A stretch of 64,000 nt of DNA from Prostheceraeus crozeri (Eukaryota; Platyhelminthes; Polycladida; Euryleptidae), in contig CAJQUW010013633.1 of assembly GCA_907163375.1 (NCBI GenBank), positions 23,501 through 87,500 of the forward strand, in the 5' to 3' direction. The notes under the pieces are model-generated. The model was given only the letters and a program-made list of their open reading frames with translations, searched no databases and was not told where the DNA came from. Positions 23,839 to 37,743 of this stretch are shown piece by piece (positions within the stretch are counted from its first letter, which is position 1; each line of letters begins with the position of its first letter). The translations under genes and the position numbers were made by a program.

Positions 23839-26800
23839 AGTTCATTGAATATCGAAAGAGAATGACAGCTATTAAGTCAATACAAGACACCAACACCCTT
23901 GATTCCCAGACCGCACTCGCCTGACCTAGGAATCGAACCGAAGTCCGCGGTGGAGACGAGCTCGCACCTTCTTCACCAGGCCACGCTGACGGTTCAAAAG
24001 GAATGCGAGTGAAGGCAGAAGTCATCTCTAAGTGATATCGACAGCATATTGTCCTATTATTATTGACAGAACGCTAACAGCGTTCATATTGTAGCGAGAC
24101 AGCATATCAGCATGTCATACGACCACGTCACAGTGTAGATTGACAACAAAGGTCTGTCGTAGTTCATTAAATATCGAAAGAGAATGACAGCTATTAAATC
24201 AATACAAGACACCAACACCCTTGATTCCCCAACTGCACTCGCCTGACCTAGGAATCGAACCGAAGTCCGCGGTGGAGACGAGCTCGCACCTTCTTCACCA
24301 GGCCACGCTGACGGTTCAAAAGGAATGCGAGTGAAGGCAGAAGTCATCTCTAAGTGATATCGACAGCATATTGTCCTATTATTATTGACAGAACGCTAAC
24401 AGCGTTCATATTGTAGCGAGACAGCATATCAGCATGTCATACGACCACGTCACAGTGTAGATTGACAACAAAGGTCTGTCGTAGTTCATTGAATATCGAA
24501 AAAGAATGACAGCTATTAAGTCAATACAAGACACCAACACCCTTGATTCCCAGACCGCACTCGCCTGACCTAGGAATCGAACCGAAGTCCGCGGTGGAGA
24601 CGAGCTCGCACCTTCTTCACCAGGCCACGCTGACGGTTCAAAAGGAATGCGAGTGAAGGCAGAAGTCATCTCTAAGTGATATCGACAGCATATTGTCCTA
24701 TTATTATTGACAGAACGCTAACAGCGTTCATATTGTAGCGAGACAGCATATCAGCTTGTCATACGACCACGTCACAGTGTAGATTGACAACAAAGGTCTG
24801 TCGTAGTTCATTGAATATCGAAAGAGAGTGACAGCTATTAAGTCAATACAAGACACCAACACCCTTGATTCCCCAACCGCACTCGCCTGACCTAGGAATC
24901 GAACCGAAGTCCGCGGTGGAGACGAGCTCGCACCTTCTTCACCAGGCCACGCTGACGGTTCAAAAGGAATGCGAGTGAAGGCAGAAGTCATCTCTACGTG
25001 ATATCGACAGCATATTGTCCTATTATTATTGACAGAACGCTAACAGCGTTCATATTGTAGCGAGACAGCATATCAGCATGTCATACGACCACGTCACAGT
25101 GTAGATTGACAACAAAGGTCTGTCGTAGTTCATTGAATATCGAAAGAGAATGACAGCTATTAAGTCAATACAAGACACCAACACCCTTGATTCCCCGACT
25201 GCACTCGCCTGACCTAGGAATCGAACCGAAGTCCGCGGTGGAGACGAGCTCGCACCTTCTTCACCAGGCCACGCTGACGGTTCAAAAGGAATGCGAGTGA
25301 AGGCAGAAGTCATCTCTACGTGATATCGACAGCATATTGTCCTATTATTATTGACAGAACGCTAACAGCGTTCATATTGTAGCGAGACAGCATATCAGCA
25401 TGTCATACGACCACGTCACAGTGTAGATTGACAACAAAGGTCTGTCGTAGTTCATTGAATATCGAAAGAGAATGACAGCTATTAAGTCAATACAAGACAC
25501 CAACACCCTTGATTCCCAGACCGCACTCGCCTGACCTAGGAATCGAAACGAAGTCCGCGGTGGAGACGAGCTCGCACCTTCTTCACCAGGCCACGCTGAC
25601 GGTTCAAAAGGAATGCGAGTGAAGGCAGAAGTCATCTCTACGTGATATCGACAGCATATTGTCCTATTATTATTGACAGAACGCTAACAGCGTTCATATT
25701 GTAGCGAGACAGCATATCAGCATGTCATACGACCACGTCACAGTGTAGATTGACAACAAAGGTCTGTCGTAGTTCATTGAATATCGAAAGAGAATGACAG
25801 CTATTAAGTCAATACAAGACACCAACACCCTTGATTCCCAGACCGCACTCGCCTGACCTAGGAATCGAACCGAAGTCCGCGGTGTAGACGAGCTCGCACC
25901 TTCTTCACCAGGCCACGCTGACGGTTCAAAAGGAATGCGAGTGAAGGCAGAAGTCATCTCTAAGTGATATCGACAGCATATTGTCCTATTATTATTGACA
26001 GAACGCTAACAGCGTTCATATTGTAGCGAGACAGCATATCAGCATGTCATACGACCACGTCACAGTGTAGATTGACAACAAAGGTCTGTCGTAGTTCATT
26101 GAATATCGAAAGAGAATGACAGCTATTAAGTCAATACAAGACACCAACACCCTTGATTCCCAGACCGCACTCGCCTGACCTAGGAATCGAACCGAAGTCC
26201 GCGGTGGAGACGAGCTCGCACCTTCTTCACCAGGCCACGCTGACGGTTCAAAAGGAATGCGAGTGAAGGCAGAAGTCATCTCTAAGTGATATCGACAGCA
26301 TATTGTCCTATTATTATTGACAGAACGCTAACAGCGTTCATATTGTAGCGAGACAGCATATCAGCATGTCATACGACCACGTCACAGTGTAGATTGACAA
26401 CAAAGGTCTGTCGTAGTTCATTGAATATCGAAAGAGAGTGACAGCTATTAAGTCAATACAAGACACCAACACCCTTGATTCCCCGACCGCACTCGCCTGA
26501 CCTAGGAATCGAACCGAAGTCCGCGGTGGAGACGAGCTCGCACCTTCTTCACCAGGCCACGCTGACGGTTCAAAAGGAATGCGAGTGAAGGCAGAAGTCA
26601 TCTCTACGTGATATCGACAGCATATTGTCCTATTATTATTGACAGAACGCTAACAGCGTTCATATTGTAGCGAGACAGCATATCAGCATGTCATACGACC
26701 ACGTCACAGTGTAGATTGACAACAAAGGTCTGTCGTAGTTCATTGAATATCGAAAGAGAATGACAGCTATTAAGTCAATACAAGACACCAACACCCTTGA

Positions 26801-29800
26801 TTCCACGACTGCACTCGCCTGACCTAGGAATCGAAACGAAGTCCGCGGTGGAGACGAGCTCGCACCTTCTTCACCAGGCCACGCTGACGGTTCAAAAGGA
26901 ATGCGAGTGAAGGCAGAAGTCATCTCTACGTGATATCGACAGCATATTGTCCTATTATTATTGACAGAACGCTAACAGCGTTCATATTGTAGCGAGACAG
27001 CATATCAGCATGTCATACGACCACGTCACAGTGTAGATTGACAACAAAGGTCTGTCGTAGTTCATTGAATATCGAAAGAGAGTGACAGCTATTAAGTCAA
27101 TACAAGACACCAACACCCTTGATTCCCCGACTGCACTCGCCTGACCTAGGAATCGAACCGAAGTCCGCGGTGGAGACGAGCTCGCACCTTCTTCACCAGG
27201 CCACGCTGACGGTTCAAAAGGAATGCGAGTGAAGGCAGAAGTCATCTCTACGTGATATCGACAGCATATTGTCCTATTATTATTGACAGAACGCTAACAG
27301 CGTTCATATTGTAGCGAGACAGCATATCAGCATGTCATACGACCACGTCACAGTGTAGATTGACAACAAAGGTCTGTCGTAGTTCATTGAATATCGAAAG
27401 AGAATGACAGCTATTAAGTCAATACAAGACACCAACACCCTTGATTCCCAGACCGCACTCGCCTGACCTAGGAATCGAACCGAAGTCCGCGGTGGAGACG
27501 AGCTCGCACCTTCTTCACCAGGCCACGCTGACGGTTCAAAAGGAATGCGAGTGAAGGCAGAAGTCATCTCTACGTGATATCGACAGCATATTGTCCTATT
27601 ATTATTGACAGAACGCTAACAGCGTTCATATTGTAGCGAGACAGCATATCAGCATGTCATACGACCACGTCACAGTGTAGATTGACAACAAAGGTCTGTC
27701 GTAGTTCATTGAATATCGAAAGAGAATGACAGCTATTAAGTCAATACAAGACACCAACACCCTTGATTCCACGACTGCACTCGCCTGACCTAGGAATCGA
27801 ACCGAAGTCCGCGGTGGAGACGAGCTCGCACCTTCTTCACCAGGCCACGCTGACGGTTCAAAAGGAATGCGAGTGAAGGCAGAAGTCATCTCTACGTGAT
27901 ATCGACAGCATATTGTCCTATTATTATTGACAGAACGCTAACAGCGTTCATATTGTAGCGAGACAGCATATCAGCATGTCATACGACCACGTCACAGTGT
28001 AGATTGACAACAAAGGTCTGTCGTAGTTCATTGAATATCGAAAGAGAGTGACAGCTATTAAGTCAATACAAGACACCAACACCCTTGATTCCCCGACTGC
28101 ACTCGCCTGACCTAGGAATCGAACCGAAGTCCGCGGTGGAGACGAGCTCGCACCTTCTTCACCAGGCCACGCTGACGGTTCAAAAGGAATGCGAGTGAAG
28201 GCAGAAGTCATCTCTACGTGATATCGACAGCATATTGTCCTATTATTATTGACAGAACGCTAACAGCGTTCATATTGTAGCGAGACAGCATATCAGCATG
28301 TCATACGACCACGTCACAGTGTAGATTGACAACAAAGGTCTGTCGTAGTTCATTGAATATCGAAAGAGAATGACAGCTATTAAGTCAATACAAGACACCA
28401 ACACCCTTGATTCCCAGACCGCACTCGCCTGACCTAGGAATCGAACCGAAGTCCGCGGTGGAGACGAGCTCGCACCTTCTTCACCAGGCCACGCTGACGG
28501 TTCAAAAGGAATGCGAGTGAAGGCAGAAGTCATCTCTACGTGATATCGACAGCATATTGTCCTATTATTATTGACAGAACGCTAACAGCGTTCATATTGT
28601 AGCGAGACAGCATATCAGCATGTCATACGACCACGTCACAGTGTAGATTGACAACAAAGGTCTGTCGTAGTTCATTGAATATCGAAAGAGAATGACAGCT
28701 ATTAAGTCAATACAAGACACCAACACCCTTGATTCCCAGACCGCACTCGCCTGACCTAGGAATCGAACCGAAGTCCGCGGTGGAGACGAGCTCGCACCTT
28801 CTTCACCAGGCCACGCTGACGGTTCAAAAGGAATGCGAGTGAAGGCAGAAGTCATCTCTAAGTGATATCGACAGCATATTGTCCTATTATTATTGACAGA
28901 ACGCTAACAGCGTTCATATTGTAGCGAGACAGCATATCAGCATGTCATACGACCACGTCACAGTGTAGATTGACAACAAAGGTCTGTCGTAGTTCATTGA
29001 ATATCGAAAGAGAATGACAGCTATTAAGTCAATACAAGACACCAACACCCTTGATTCCCAGACCGCACTCGCCTGACCTAGGAATCGAACCGAAGTCCGC
29101 GGTGGAGACGAGCTCGCACCTTCTTCACCAGGCCACGCTGACGGTTCAAAAGGAATGCGAGTGAAGGCAGAAGTCATCTCTACGTGATATCGACAGCATA
29201 TTGTCCTATTATTATTGACAGAACGCTAACAGCGTTCATATTGTAGCGAGACAGCATATCAGCATGTCATACGACCACGTCACAGTGTAGATTGACAACA
29301 AAGATCTGTCGTAGTTCATTGAATATCGAAAGAGAATGACAGCTATTAAGTCAATACAAGACACCAACACCCTTGATTCCCAGACCGCACTCGCCTGACC
29401 TAGGAATCGAACCGAAGTCCGCGGTGGAGACGAGCTCGCACCTTCTTCACCAGGCCACGCTGACGGTTCAAAAGGAATGCGAGTGAAGGCAGAAGTCATC
29501 TCTAAGTGATATCGACAGCATATTGTCCTATTATTATTGACAGAACGCTAACAGCGTTCATATTGTAGCGAGACAGCATATCAGCATGTCATACGACCAC
29601 GTCACAGTGTAGATTGACAACAAAGGTCTGTCGTAGTTCATTGAATATCGAAAGAGAATGACAGCTATTAAGTCAATACAAGACACCAACACCCTTGATT
29701 CCCCGACTGCACTCGCCTGACCTAGGAATCGAACCGAAGTCCGCGGTGGAGACGAGCTCGCACCTTCTTCACCAGGCCACGCTGACGGTTCAAAAGGAAT

Positions 29801-32800
29801 GCGAGTGAAGGCAGAAGTCATCTCTAAGTGATATCGACAGCATATTGTCCTATTATTATTGACAGAACGCTAACAGCGTTCATATTGTAGCGAGACAGCA
29901 TATCAGCATGTCATACGACCACGTCACAGTGTAGATTGACAACAAAGGTCTGTCGTAGTTCATTGAATATCGAAAGAGAATGACAGCTATTAAGTCAATA
30001 CAAGACACCAACACCCTTGATTCCACGACTGCACTCGCCTGACCTAGGAATCGAACCGAAGTCCGCGGTGGAGACGAGCTCGCACCTTCTTCACCAGGCC
30101 ACGCTGACGGTTCAAAAGGAATGCGAGTGAAGGCAGAAGTCATCTCTACGTGATATCGACAGCATATTGTCCTATTATTATTGACAGAACGCTAACAGCG
30201 TTCATATTGTAGCGAGACAGCATATCAGCATGTCATACGACCACGTCACAGTGTAGATTGACAACAAAGGTCTGTCGTAGTTCATTGAATATCGAAAAAG
30301 AATGACAGCTATTAAGTCAATACAAGACACCAACACCCTTGATTCCCAGACCGCACTCGCCTGACCTAGGAATCGAACCGAAGTCCGCGGTGGAGACGAG
30401 CTCGCACCTTCTTCACCAGGCCACGCTGACGGTTCAAAAGGAATGCGAGTGAAGGCAGAAGTCATCTCTAAGTGATATCGACAGCATATTGTCCTATTAT
30501 TATTGACAGAACGCTAACAGCGTTCATATTGTAGCGAGACAGCATATCAGCATGTCATACGACCACGTCACAGTGTAGATTGACAACAAAGGTCTGTCGT
30601 AGTTCATTAAATATCGAAAGAGAATGACAGCTATTAAGTCAATACAAGACACCAACACCCTTGATTCCCAGACCGCACTCGCCTGACCTAGGAATCGAAC
30701 CGAAGTCCGCGGTGGAGACGAGCTCGCACCTTCTTCACCAGGCCACGCTGACGGTTCAAAAGGAATGCGAGTGAAGGCAGAAGTCATCTCTACGTGATAT
30801 CGACAGCATATTGTCCTATTATTATTGACAGAACGCTAACAGCGTTCATATTGTAGCGAGACAGCATATCAGCATGTCATACGACCACGTCACAGTGTAG
30901 ATTGACAACAAAGGTCTGTCGTAGTTCATTGAATATCGAAAGAGAATGACAGCTATTAAGTCAATACAAGACACCAACACCCTTGATTCCCCGACTGCAC
31001 TCGCCTGACCTAGGAATCGAACCGAAGTCCGCGGTGGAGACGAGCTCGCACCTTCTTCACCAGGCCACGCTGACGGTTCAAAAGGAATGCGAGTGAAGGC
31101 AGAAGTCATCTCTAAGTGATATCGACAGCATATTGTCCTATTATTATTGACAGAACGCTAACAGCGTTCATATTGTAGCGAGACAGCATATCAGCATGTC
31201 ATACGACCACGTCACAGTGTAGATTGACAACAAAGGTCTGTCGTAGTTCATTGAATATCGAAAAAGAATGACAGCTATTAAGTCAATACAAGACACCAAC
31301 ACCCTTGATTCCACGACTGCACTCGCCTGACCTAGGAATCGAAACGAAGTCCGCGGTGGAGACGAGCTCGCACCTTCTTCACCAGGCCACGCTGACGGTT
31401 CAAAAGGAATGCGAGTGAAGGCAGAAGTCATCTCTAAGTGATATCGACAGCATATTGTCCTATTATTATTGACAGAACGCTAACAGCGTTCATATTGTAG
31501 CGAGACAGCATATCAGCATGTCATACGACCACGTCACAGTGTAGATTGACAACAAAGGTCTGTCGTAGTTCATTGAATATCGAAAGAGAGTGACAGCTAT
31601 TAAGTCAATACAAGACACCAACACCCTTGATTCCCCAACTGCACTCGCCTGACCTAGGAATCGAACCGAAGTCCGCGGTGGAGACGAGCTCGCACCTTCT
31701 TCACCAGGCCACGCTGACGGTTCAAAAGGAATGCGAGTGAAGGCAGAAGTCATCTCTACGTGATATCGACAGCATATTGTCCTATTATTATTGACAGAAC
31801 GCTAACAGCGTTCATATTGTAGCGAGACAGCATATCAGCATGTCATACGACCACGTCACAGTGTAGATTGACAACAAAGGTCTGTCGTAGTTCATTGAAT
31901 ATCGAAAGAGAATGACAGCTATTAAGTCAATACAAGACACCAACACCCTTGATTCCCCGACTGCACTCGCCTGACCTAGGAATCGAACCGAAGTCCGCGG
32001 TGGAGACGAGCTCGCACCTTCTTCACCAGGCCACGCTGACGGTTCAAAAGGAATGCGAGTGAAGGCAGAAGTCATCTCTAAGTGATATCGACAGCATATT
32101 GTCCTATTATTATTGACAGAACGCTAACAGCGTTCATATTGTAGCGAGACAGCATATCAGCATGTCATACGACCACGTCACAGTGTAGATTGACAACAAA
32201 GGTCTGTCGTAGTTCATTGAATATCGAAAGAGAATGACAGCTATTAAGTCAATACAAGACACCAACACCCTTGATTCCCAGACCGCACTCGCCTGACCTA
32301 GGAATCGAACCGAAGTCCGCGGTGGAGACGAGCTCGCACCTTCTTCACCAGGCCACGCTGACGGTTCAAAAGGAATGCGAGTGAAGGCAGAAGTCATCTC
32401 TACGTGATATCGACAGCATATTGTCCTATTATTATTGACAGAACGCTAACAGCGTTCATATTGTAGCGAGACAGCATATCAGCATGTCATACGACCACGT
32501 CACAGTGTAGATTGACAACAAAGGTCTGTCGTAGTTCATTGAATATCGAAAAAGAATGACAGCTATTAAGTCAATACAAGACACCAACACCCTTGATTCC
32601 CAGACCGCACTCGCCTGACCTAGGAATCGAAACGAAGTCCGCGGTGGAGACGAGCTCGCACCTTCTTCACCAGGCCACGCTGACGGTTCAAAAGGAATGC
32701 GAGTGAAGGCAGAAGTCATCTCTAAGTGATATCGACAGCATATTGTCCTATTATTATTGACAGAACGCTAACAGCGTTCATATTGTAGCGAGACAGCATA

Positions 32801-34731
32801 TCAGCATGTCATACGACCACGTCACAGTGTAGATTGACAACAAAGGTCTGTCGTAGTTCATTGAATATCGAAAGAGAGTGACAGCTATTAAGTCAATACA
32901 AGACACCAACACCCTTGATTCCCGACTGCACTCGCCTGACCTAGGAATCGAACCGAAGTCCGCGGTGGAGACGAGCTCGCACCTTCTTCACCAGGCCACG
33001 CTGACGGTTCAAAAGGAATGCGAGTGAAGGCAGAAGTCATCTCTAAGTGATATCGACAGCATATTGTCCTATTATTATTGACAGAACGCTAACAGCGTTC
33101 ATATTGTAGCGAGACAGCATATCAGCATGTCATACGACCACGTCACAGTGTAGATTGACAACAAAGGTCTGTCGTAGTTCATTGAATATCGAAAGAGAAT
33201 GACAGCTATTAAGTCAATACAAGACACCAACACCCTTGATTCCCAGACCGCACTCGCCTGACCTAGGAATCGAACCGAAGTCCGCGGTGGAGACGAGCTC
33301 GCACCTTCTTCACCAGGCCACGCTGACGGTTCAAAAGGAATGCGAGTGAAGGCAGAAGTCATCTCTACGTGATATCGACAGCATATTGTCCTATTATTAT
33401 TGACAGAACGCTAACAGCGTTCATATTGTAGCGAGACAGCATATCAGCATGTCATACGACCACGTCACAGTGTAGATTGACAACAAAGGTCTGTCGTAGT
33501 TCATTGAATATCGAAAGAGAATGACAGCTATTAAGTCAATACAAGACACCAACACCCTTGATTCCCCGACTGCACTCGACTGACCTAGGAATCGAACCGA
33601 AGTCCGCGGTGGAGACGAGCTCGCACCTTCTTCACCAGGCCACGCTGACGGTTCAAAAGGAATGCGAGTGAAGGCAGAAGTCATCTCTACGTGATATCGA
33701 CAGCATATTGTCCTATTATTATTGACAGAACGCTAACAGCGTTCATATTGTAGCGAGACAGCATATCAGCATGTCATACGACCACGTCACAGTGTAGATT
33801 GACAACAAAGGTCTGTCGTAGTTCATTGAATATCGAAAGAGAGTGACAGCTATTAAGTCAATACAAGACACCAACACCCTTGATTCCCCGACCGCACTCG
33901 CCTGACCTAGGAATCGAACCGAAGTCCGCGGTGGAGACGAGCTCGCACCTTCTTCACCAGGCCACGCTGACGGTTCAAAAGGAATGCGAGTGAAGGCAGA
34001 AGTCATCTCTAAGTGATATCGACAGCATATTGTCCTATTATTATTGACAGAACGCTAACAGCGTTCATATTGTAGCGAGACAGCATATCAGCATGTCATA
34101 CGACCACGTCACAGTGTAGATTGACAACAAAGGTCTGTCGTAGTTCATTAAATATCGAAAGAGAATGACAGCTATTAAGTCAATACAAGACACCAACACC
34201 CTTGATTCCACGACTGCACTCGCCTGACCTAGGAATCGAACCGAAGTCCGCGGTGGAGACGAGCTCGCACCTTCTTCACCAGGCCACGCTGACGGTTCAA
34301 AAGGAATGCGAGTGAAGGCAGAAGTCATCTCTAAGTGATATCGACAGCATATTGTCCTATTATTATTGACAGAACGCTAACAGCGTTCATATTGTAGCGA
34401 GACAGCATATCAGCATGTCATACGACCACGTCACAGTGTAGATTGACAACAAAGGTCTGTCGTAGTTCATTGAATATCGAAAAAGAATGACAGCTATTAA
34501 GTCAATACAAGACACCAACACCCTTGATTCCCAGACCGCACTCGCCTGACCTAGGAATCGAACCGAAGTCCGCGGTGGAGACGAGCTCGCACCTTCTTCA
34601 CCAGGCCACGCTGACGGTTCAAAAGGAATGCGAGTGAAGGCAGAAGTCATCTCTAAGTGATATCGACAGCATATTATCCTATTATTATTGACAGAACGCT
34701 AACAGCGTTCATATTGTAGCGAGACAGCATA

Positions 34732-34862
34732 CGTCTTGTATTGACTTAATAGCTGTCATTCTCTTTCGATATTCAATGAACTACGACAGACCTTTGTTGT
34801 CAATCTACACTGTGACGTGGTCGTATGACATGCTGATATGCTGTCTCGCTACAATATGAACG
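34732..34862. repeat. Inverted partial satellite unit closing the array
   Basis: After the last forward unit stops at ...GCGAGACAGCAT (34,730), the sequence turns round: the reverse complement of GACAGCTATTAAGTCAATAC through CGTTCATATTGTAGCGAGAC follows. The terminal ~25 bp can fold back on the forward copy at 34,705-34,730. The unit is cut at both sides, and unrelated DNA starts at 34,863. Confidence 0.9.
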
Positions 34863-35930
34863 GCGATTTTCACATTTTGACCTCTGTCGACCTTATACAA
34901 TGACGGATACAAATGTATAGTGGCTCATTGAAAAGCTGAGAACATAAGCTCTCGAATGGTGTGTGGCTTGTCAATGTAAATGGAAATTGAAAGGCAGGAG
35001 AATCGATTGAAGTTTGGCATGTTTTAGGTGGTTCTTTTTTTTTACAACTTTGTAGTATCACAGAGAGCAAAAGCCACGAACCATTAATAGTAATCTAGTA
35101 GTAATGTAAGTAGATGTACTAGTAGATGTAATCCTGTAGCATCTCGTTAATTAGCTGCCTTCATCGTGATATTTGGAAGAAGCCACGAATTGCTTCGTCC
35201 CGACCCACTGACCATCACACATGATGAGTGATTCACAGTTGCAAGACAGTTGCGTGGTTCGCATCGAGTACCTGGAGGCCGCCGAGCTAACACTGCAACT
35301 ATGTTTCTTTGATGTCTTTCAGTGTACTCCATGGAACTTGCTTCCACATTTCAATGTCCAATCTCTCACACGTTGGCAAAACTTGATTCGGTCTCGAAGA
35401 CTCTTAGTTCGAAGACTAAACTACATCGAAATGCATTAGCAATGAATGAAAAAGGCGGTCGTGAATTGTGTCACATTCGAATTCAAATTTGAATTTGAAA
35501 TGAATTGTGTGACAATAATCTCTCAAGAGTATGACAGTGAGCTCAAAAACAACAGTCTCAACATTCATTGTCTACCAAAAGTATATGAATAACGAATAGT
35601 GACATGCAATGCGAAATGTGTCAAAATTCTGATTGTCAACACACTTTTTGCCAAGGCTTCTGTCCTTGCTTGTGTGGTTGTGATCCCCTCGTGGGGGCCA
35701 TTTGTGAAGAATCAGCGAACGCTTAGATAAATAAACGCTGAGCAGCATGTTGTGCAGTCCTTTAGCTTGTTCAGCCATTCTGTATATTTCAAGCTAGTTT
35801 GGGCCATTCCGAGTCGCACTGACGAGCCCGAGTAGGGCGAAAGACTGCCAGGGAATTTTTGTGCTTAAATTGTTCAAGTCTGAGGACATCCTTCTAATAT
35901 TTAACTGCAGAAATGTTTGGCAATTTTGAA
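34863..35930. other. No recognised gene right of the satellite
   Basis: Short ORFs only (35,221-35,439 +, 35,147-35,347 -, 35,572-35,778 -). An AT-rich palindromic patch GAATTCAAATTTGAATTTGAA lies near 35,480. No splice, promoter or transposon signature was found. Confidence 0.45.
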
Positions 35931-35934
35931 CCGT

Positions 35935-36510
35935 AGCACGGATCCGACCTTGCAGTGACTTCGAGAGCAAGGTGTGGATGGAAGAAGTTCCATGAACTTG
36001 CACTTTTCCTGACATCCAAAGCTCCCACCTTGAAAATGGAAGGCCAGGTGTATTCTGCTTGTGTCCGTAGCGCGATGATGTACGGGAGTGAGACGTGGGA
36101 CGTGAAAAGTGATCAGATCATGAAGATTGAAAGATCAGAAAAGGCAATGCTGAGAAGAATGAGCGGTGTGAAGCTGGTCGATGGACACAGAAGTGAAGAC
36201 CTAAGACAGAAGATGAACCTGGAATGTATTTCCGATGTTCTGCGAAGAAGGTATGACCACATTCTGAGAAGAGATGAGATTGAGAATGACTAGTAGAAAT
36301 GTCTTTGTAGTTGGAGGTCGAAGGCAGAAGGCCGAGAGGAAGACCAAGGAAAATATGGTCGCAAGTCGTCTCCGATAATTGACTTCACGGTCTGGATCTG
36401 AATCCAGCGATGGTCTGCGACCGACAGGAGTACAGGTGCGCCATCAGAAAGCAACAACCATCTGACCCCGTACTGGACAAGGACGAAAAACGTGAAGGAA
36501 AAGTAAGCGT
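35935..36510 (+). mobile_element. 3' end of an APE-type LINE, 5'-truncated
   Basis: Codons 35,955-36,293 give GWKKFHELALFL, then YSACVRSAMMYGSETWDVKS and a charged MLRRMSGVKL segment. This is the conserved region after the RT thumb in many LINEs. A different frame downstream gives GRRPRGRPRK and QVVSD, the usual C-terminal end. The RT itself is absent: the copy begins inside the C-terminal domain. Several frame changes follow. It belongs to the same clade as the longer LINE at 40,040-42,665, which has the same CVRTAM-x-x-GSETW block. Confidence 0.8.
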
Positions 36511-36539
36511 TTTTCGATTACACCATTTGGTTATTACAG

Positions 36540-37735
36540 GGTGAACACTTCAATGAGCACAAATTTAAAACCATTAGAAATTATTGGTAGTACGCAGGGG
36601 CGTACCGGAGGCCGCCCAACCGCCCGCCCCGATGAAAATTTTAGAAGATAAATTCAGAAATACGGTTAAGTAAGCATTACCGCTTGACTCGAGTATTAAT
36701 TAATTCATAAATGCAATGGACTCTTGAGGTAATACATACATGCTTCTGTATCAATACGAGTTAATATCTCGTCCAATTTTGTGGCTATTAGTTATCAATA
36801 TTCAATTAGTAAATGAACCAATGTTTGTATCAAAATGAAAATGTTTTGGTCATAATTCATAACACTTTATTTGCTAAAAATTGAAGTATTGGTCTAAAGT
36901 CACGAAAAAGGTGATAAGACGAAGCCCAAGCGCCTACTATTTTCTGCAAACTTGTCAATAACAAGAGACGGAGTATAACTAGTAGACTTTTTATGGAAGT
37001 ATAACTAGTAGTGGTAGAATAAATATATATCTTTTAAAGCGCTGCAGACAAACCCATTTTTTGGTAGTGTAACTAGCAGAATTTCTATATTTTATAAAGC
37101 TCCGTACGCAAAACATCCAGTCCTTTGGGTGTATACCTAGTAGAATTTTGATGTTTTTTTAAAGACCCTTCTCTACGACTTTCTATCTGAATGGGCCCGT
37201 TCTCATCCTCTTTCCAAGTGAGAGGACCCCCTTTCTCGTCCTCATTCCATCTGATCCATCATTTTCCATCTGAGGGAGCCCCATTCTCAACCTCTTTTTA
37301 TCTGAGGGGTTCCTGAGGTGTGTTACTTATACATAGCCCAGCACGTTTCTTAGTTTATTCGTAGTTTATTCTTAGTTTATTAGAGGCTTATTCAGCGAAA
37401 CGACAAAAGAATAATTAAATGAAACATTTTATTTCTCTATAATTGAAGGATAAGACAAACAAGACTTCCTAGATTCTATCATTTCCTCCTGAAAAAGCTC
37501 ATGATAGCCATAGTCATACCCCTACCCTATGTTTTTCTCATCGAAATTCGCCGATTCACGAGAGGTAGGCCTACCTGATTCATTGCCGAAAACGGGAAAT
37601 CCGGCAAAAACCGGAAGAATCACATGCCTGCTTACCCCCTAACACCTTTCCCCTCCTATTTTTATTGCATTTTCTGGCAAATTTCAGAAATGAATTCCGG
37701 AAGATTGTCTTCCTTGATTTATGACAGAATATTTA
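36540..37735. other. Non-coding stretch with two degenerate short tandem repeats
   Basis: Around 36,985-37,150, three or four degenerate units share a GTATAACTAGTAGA-like core about 60 bp apart. Around 37,190-37,320, a second set shares CCATCTGAGGG and CCCATTCTC blocks about 45-60 bp apart. No gene is supported. Confidence 0.5.
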
Positions 37736-37743
37736 ACTACATA

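Larger units (their letters stand above)
14715..34730. repeat. 322-bp satellite, about 62 head-to-tail units
   Basis: From the second unit on, landmarks recur every 322 bp for 61 further units. Only one length change is seen: a single-base deletion near 32,922, in the unit at ~32,778-33,098. The first unit (from ~14,727, 291 bp) is the most diverged and lacks about 35 bp, as expected at a satellite edge. Units are highly similar with scattered diagnostic variants. Each unit has (a) a tRNA-like Pol III promoter on the minus strand, (b) a TTATTATT tract resembling a SINE tail, and (c) a short inverted repeat AACGCTAACAGCGTT. I infer that the satellite arose by tandem amplification of a tRNA-derived SINE with flanking DNA. 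An 87-codon minus-strand ORF occurs in almost every unit but is a by-product of repeat identity. Confidence 0.95.

Noticed and set aside
15068-34650. An 87-codon minus-strand ORF repeated in nearly every satellite unit
   Set aside because: The 322-bp period is not a multiple of three, substitutions hit all codon positions without bias that I could see, and the ORF overlaps the tRNA-like promoter. Its conservation is explained by unit identity.
14715-34730. CRISPR-like array
   Set aside because: Repeats are 322 bp, contiguous, with no short-repeat/unique-spacer structure, in a eukaryotic context.
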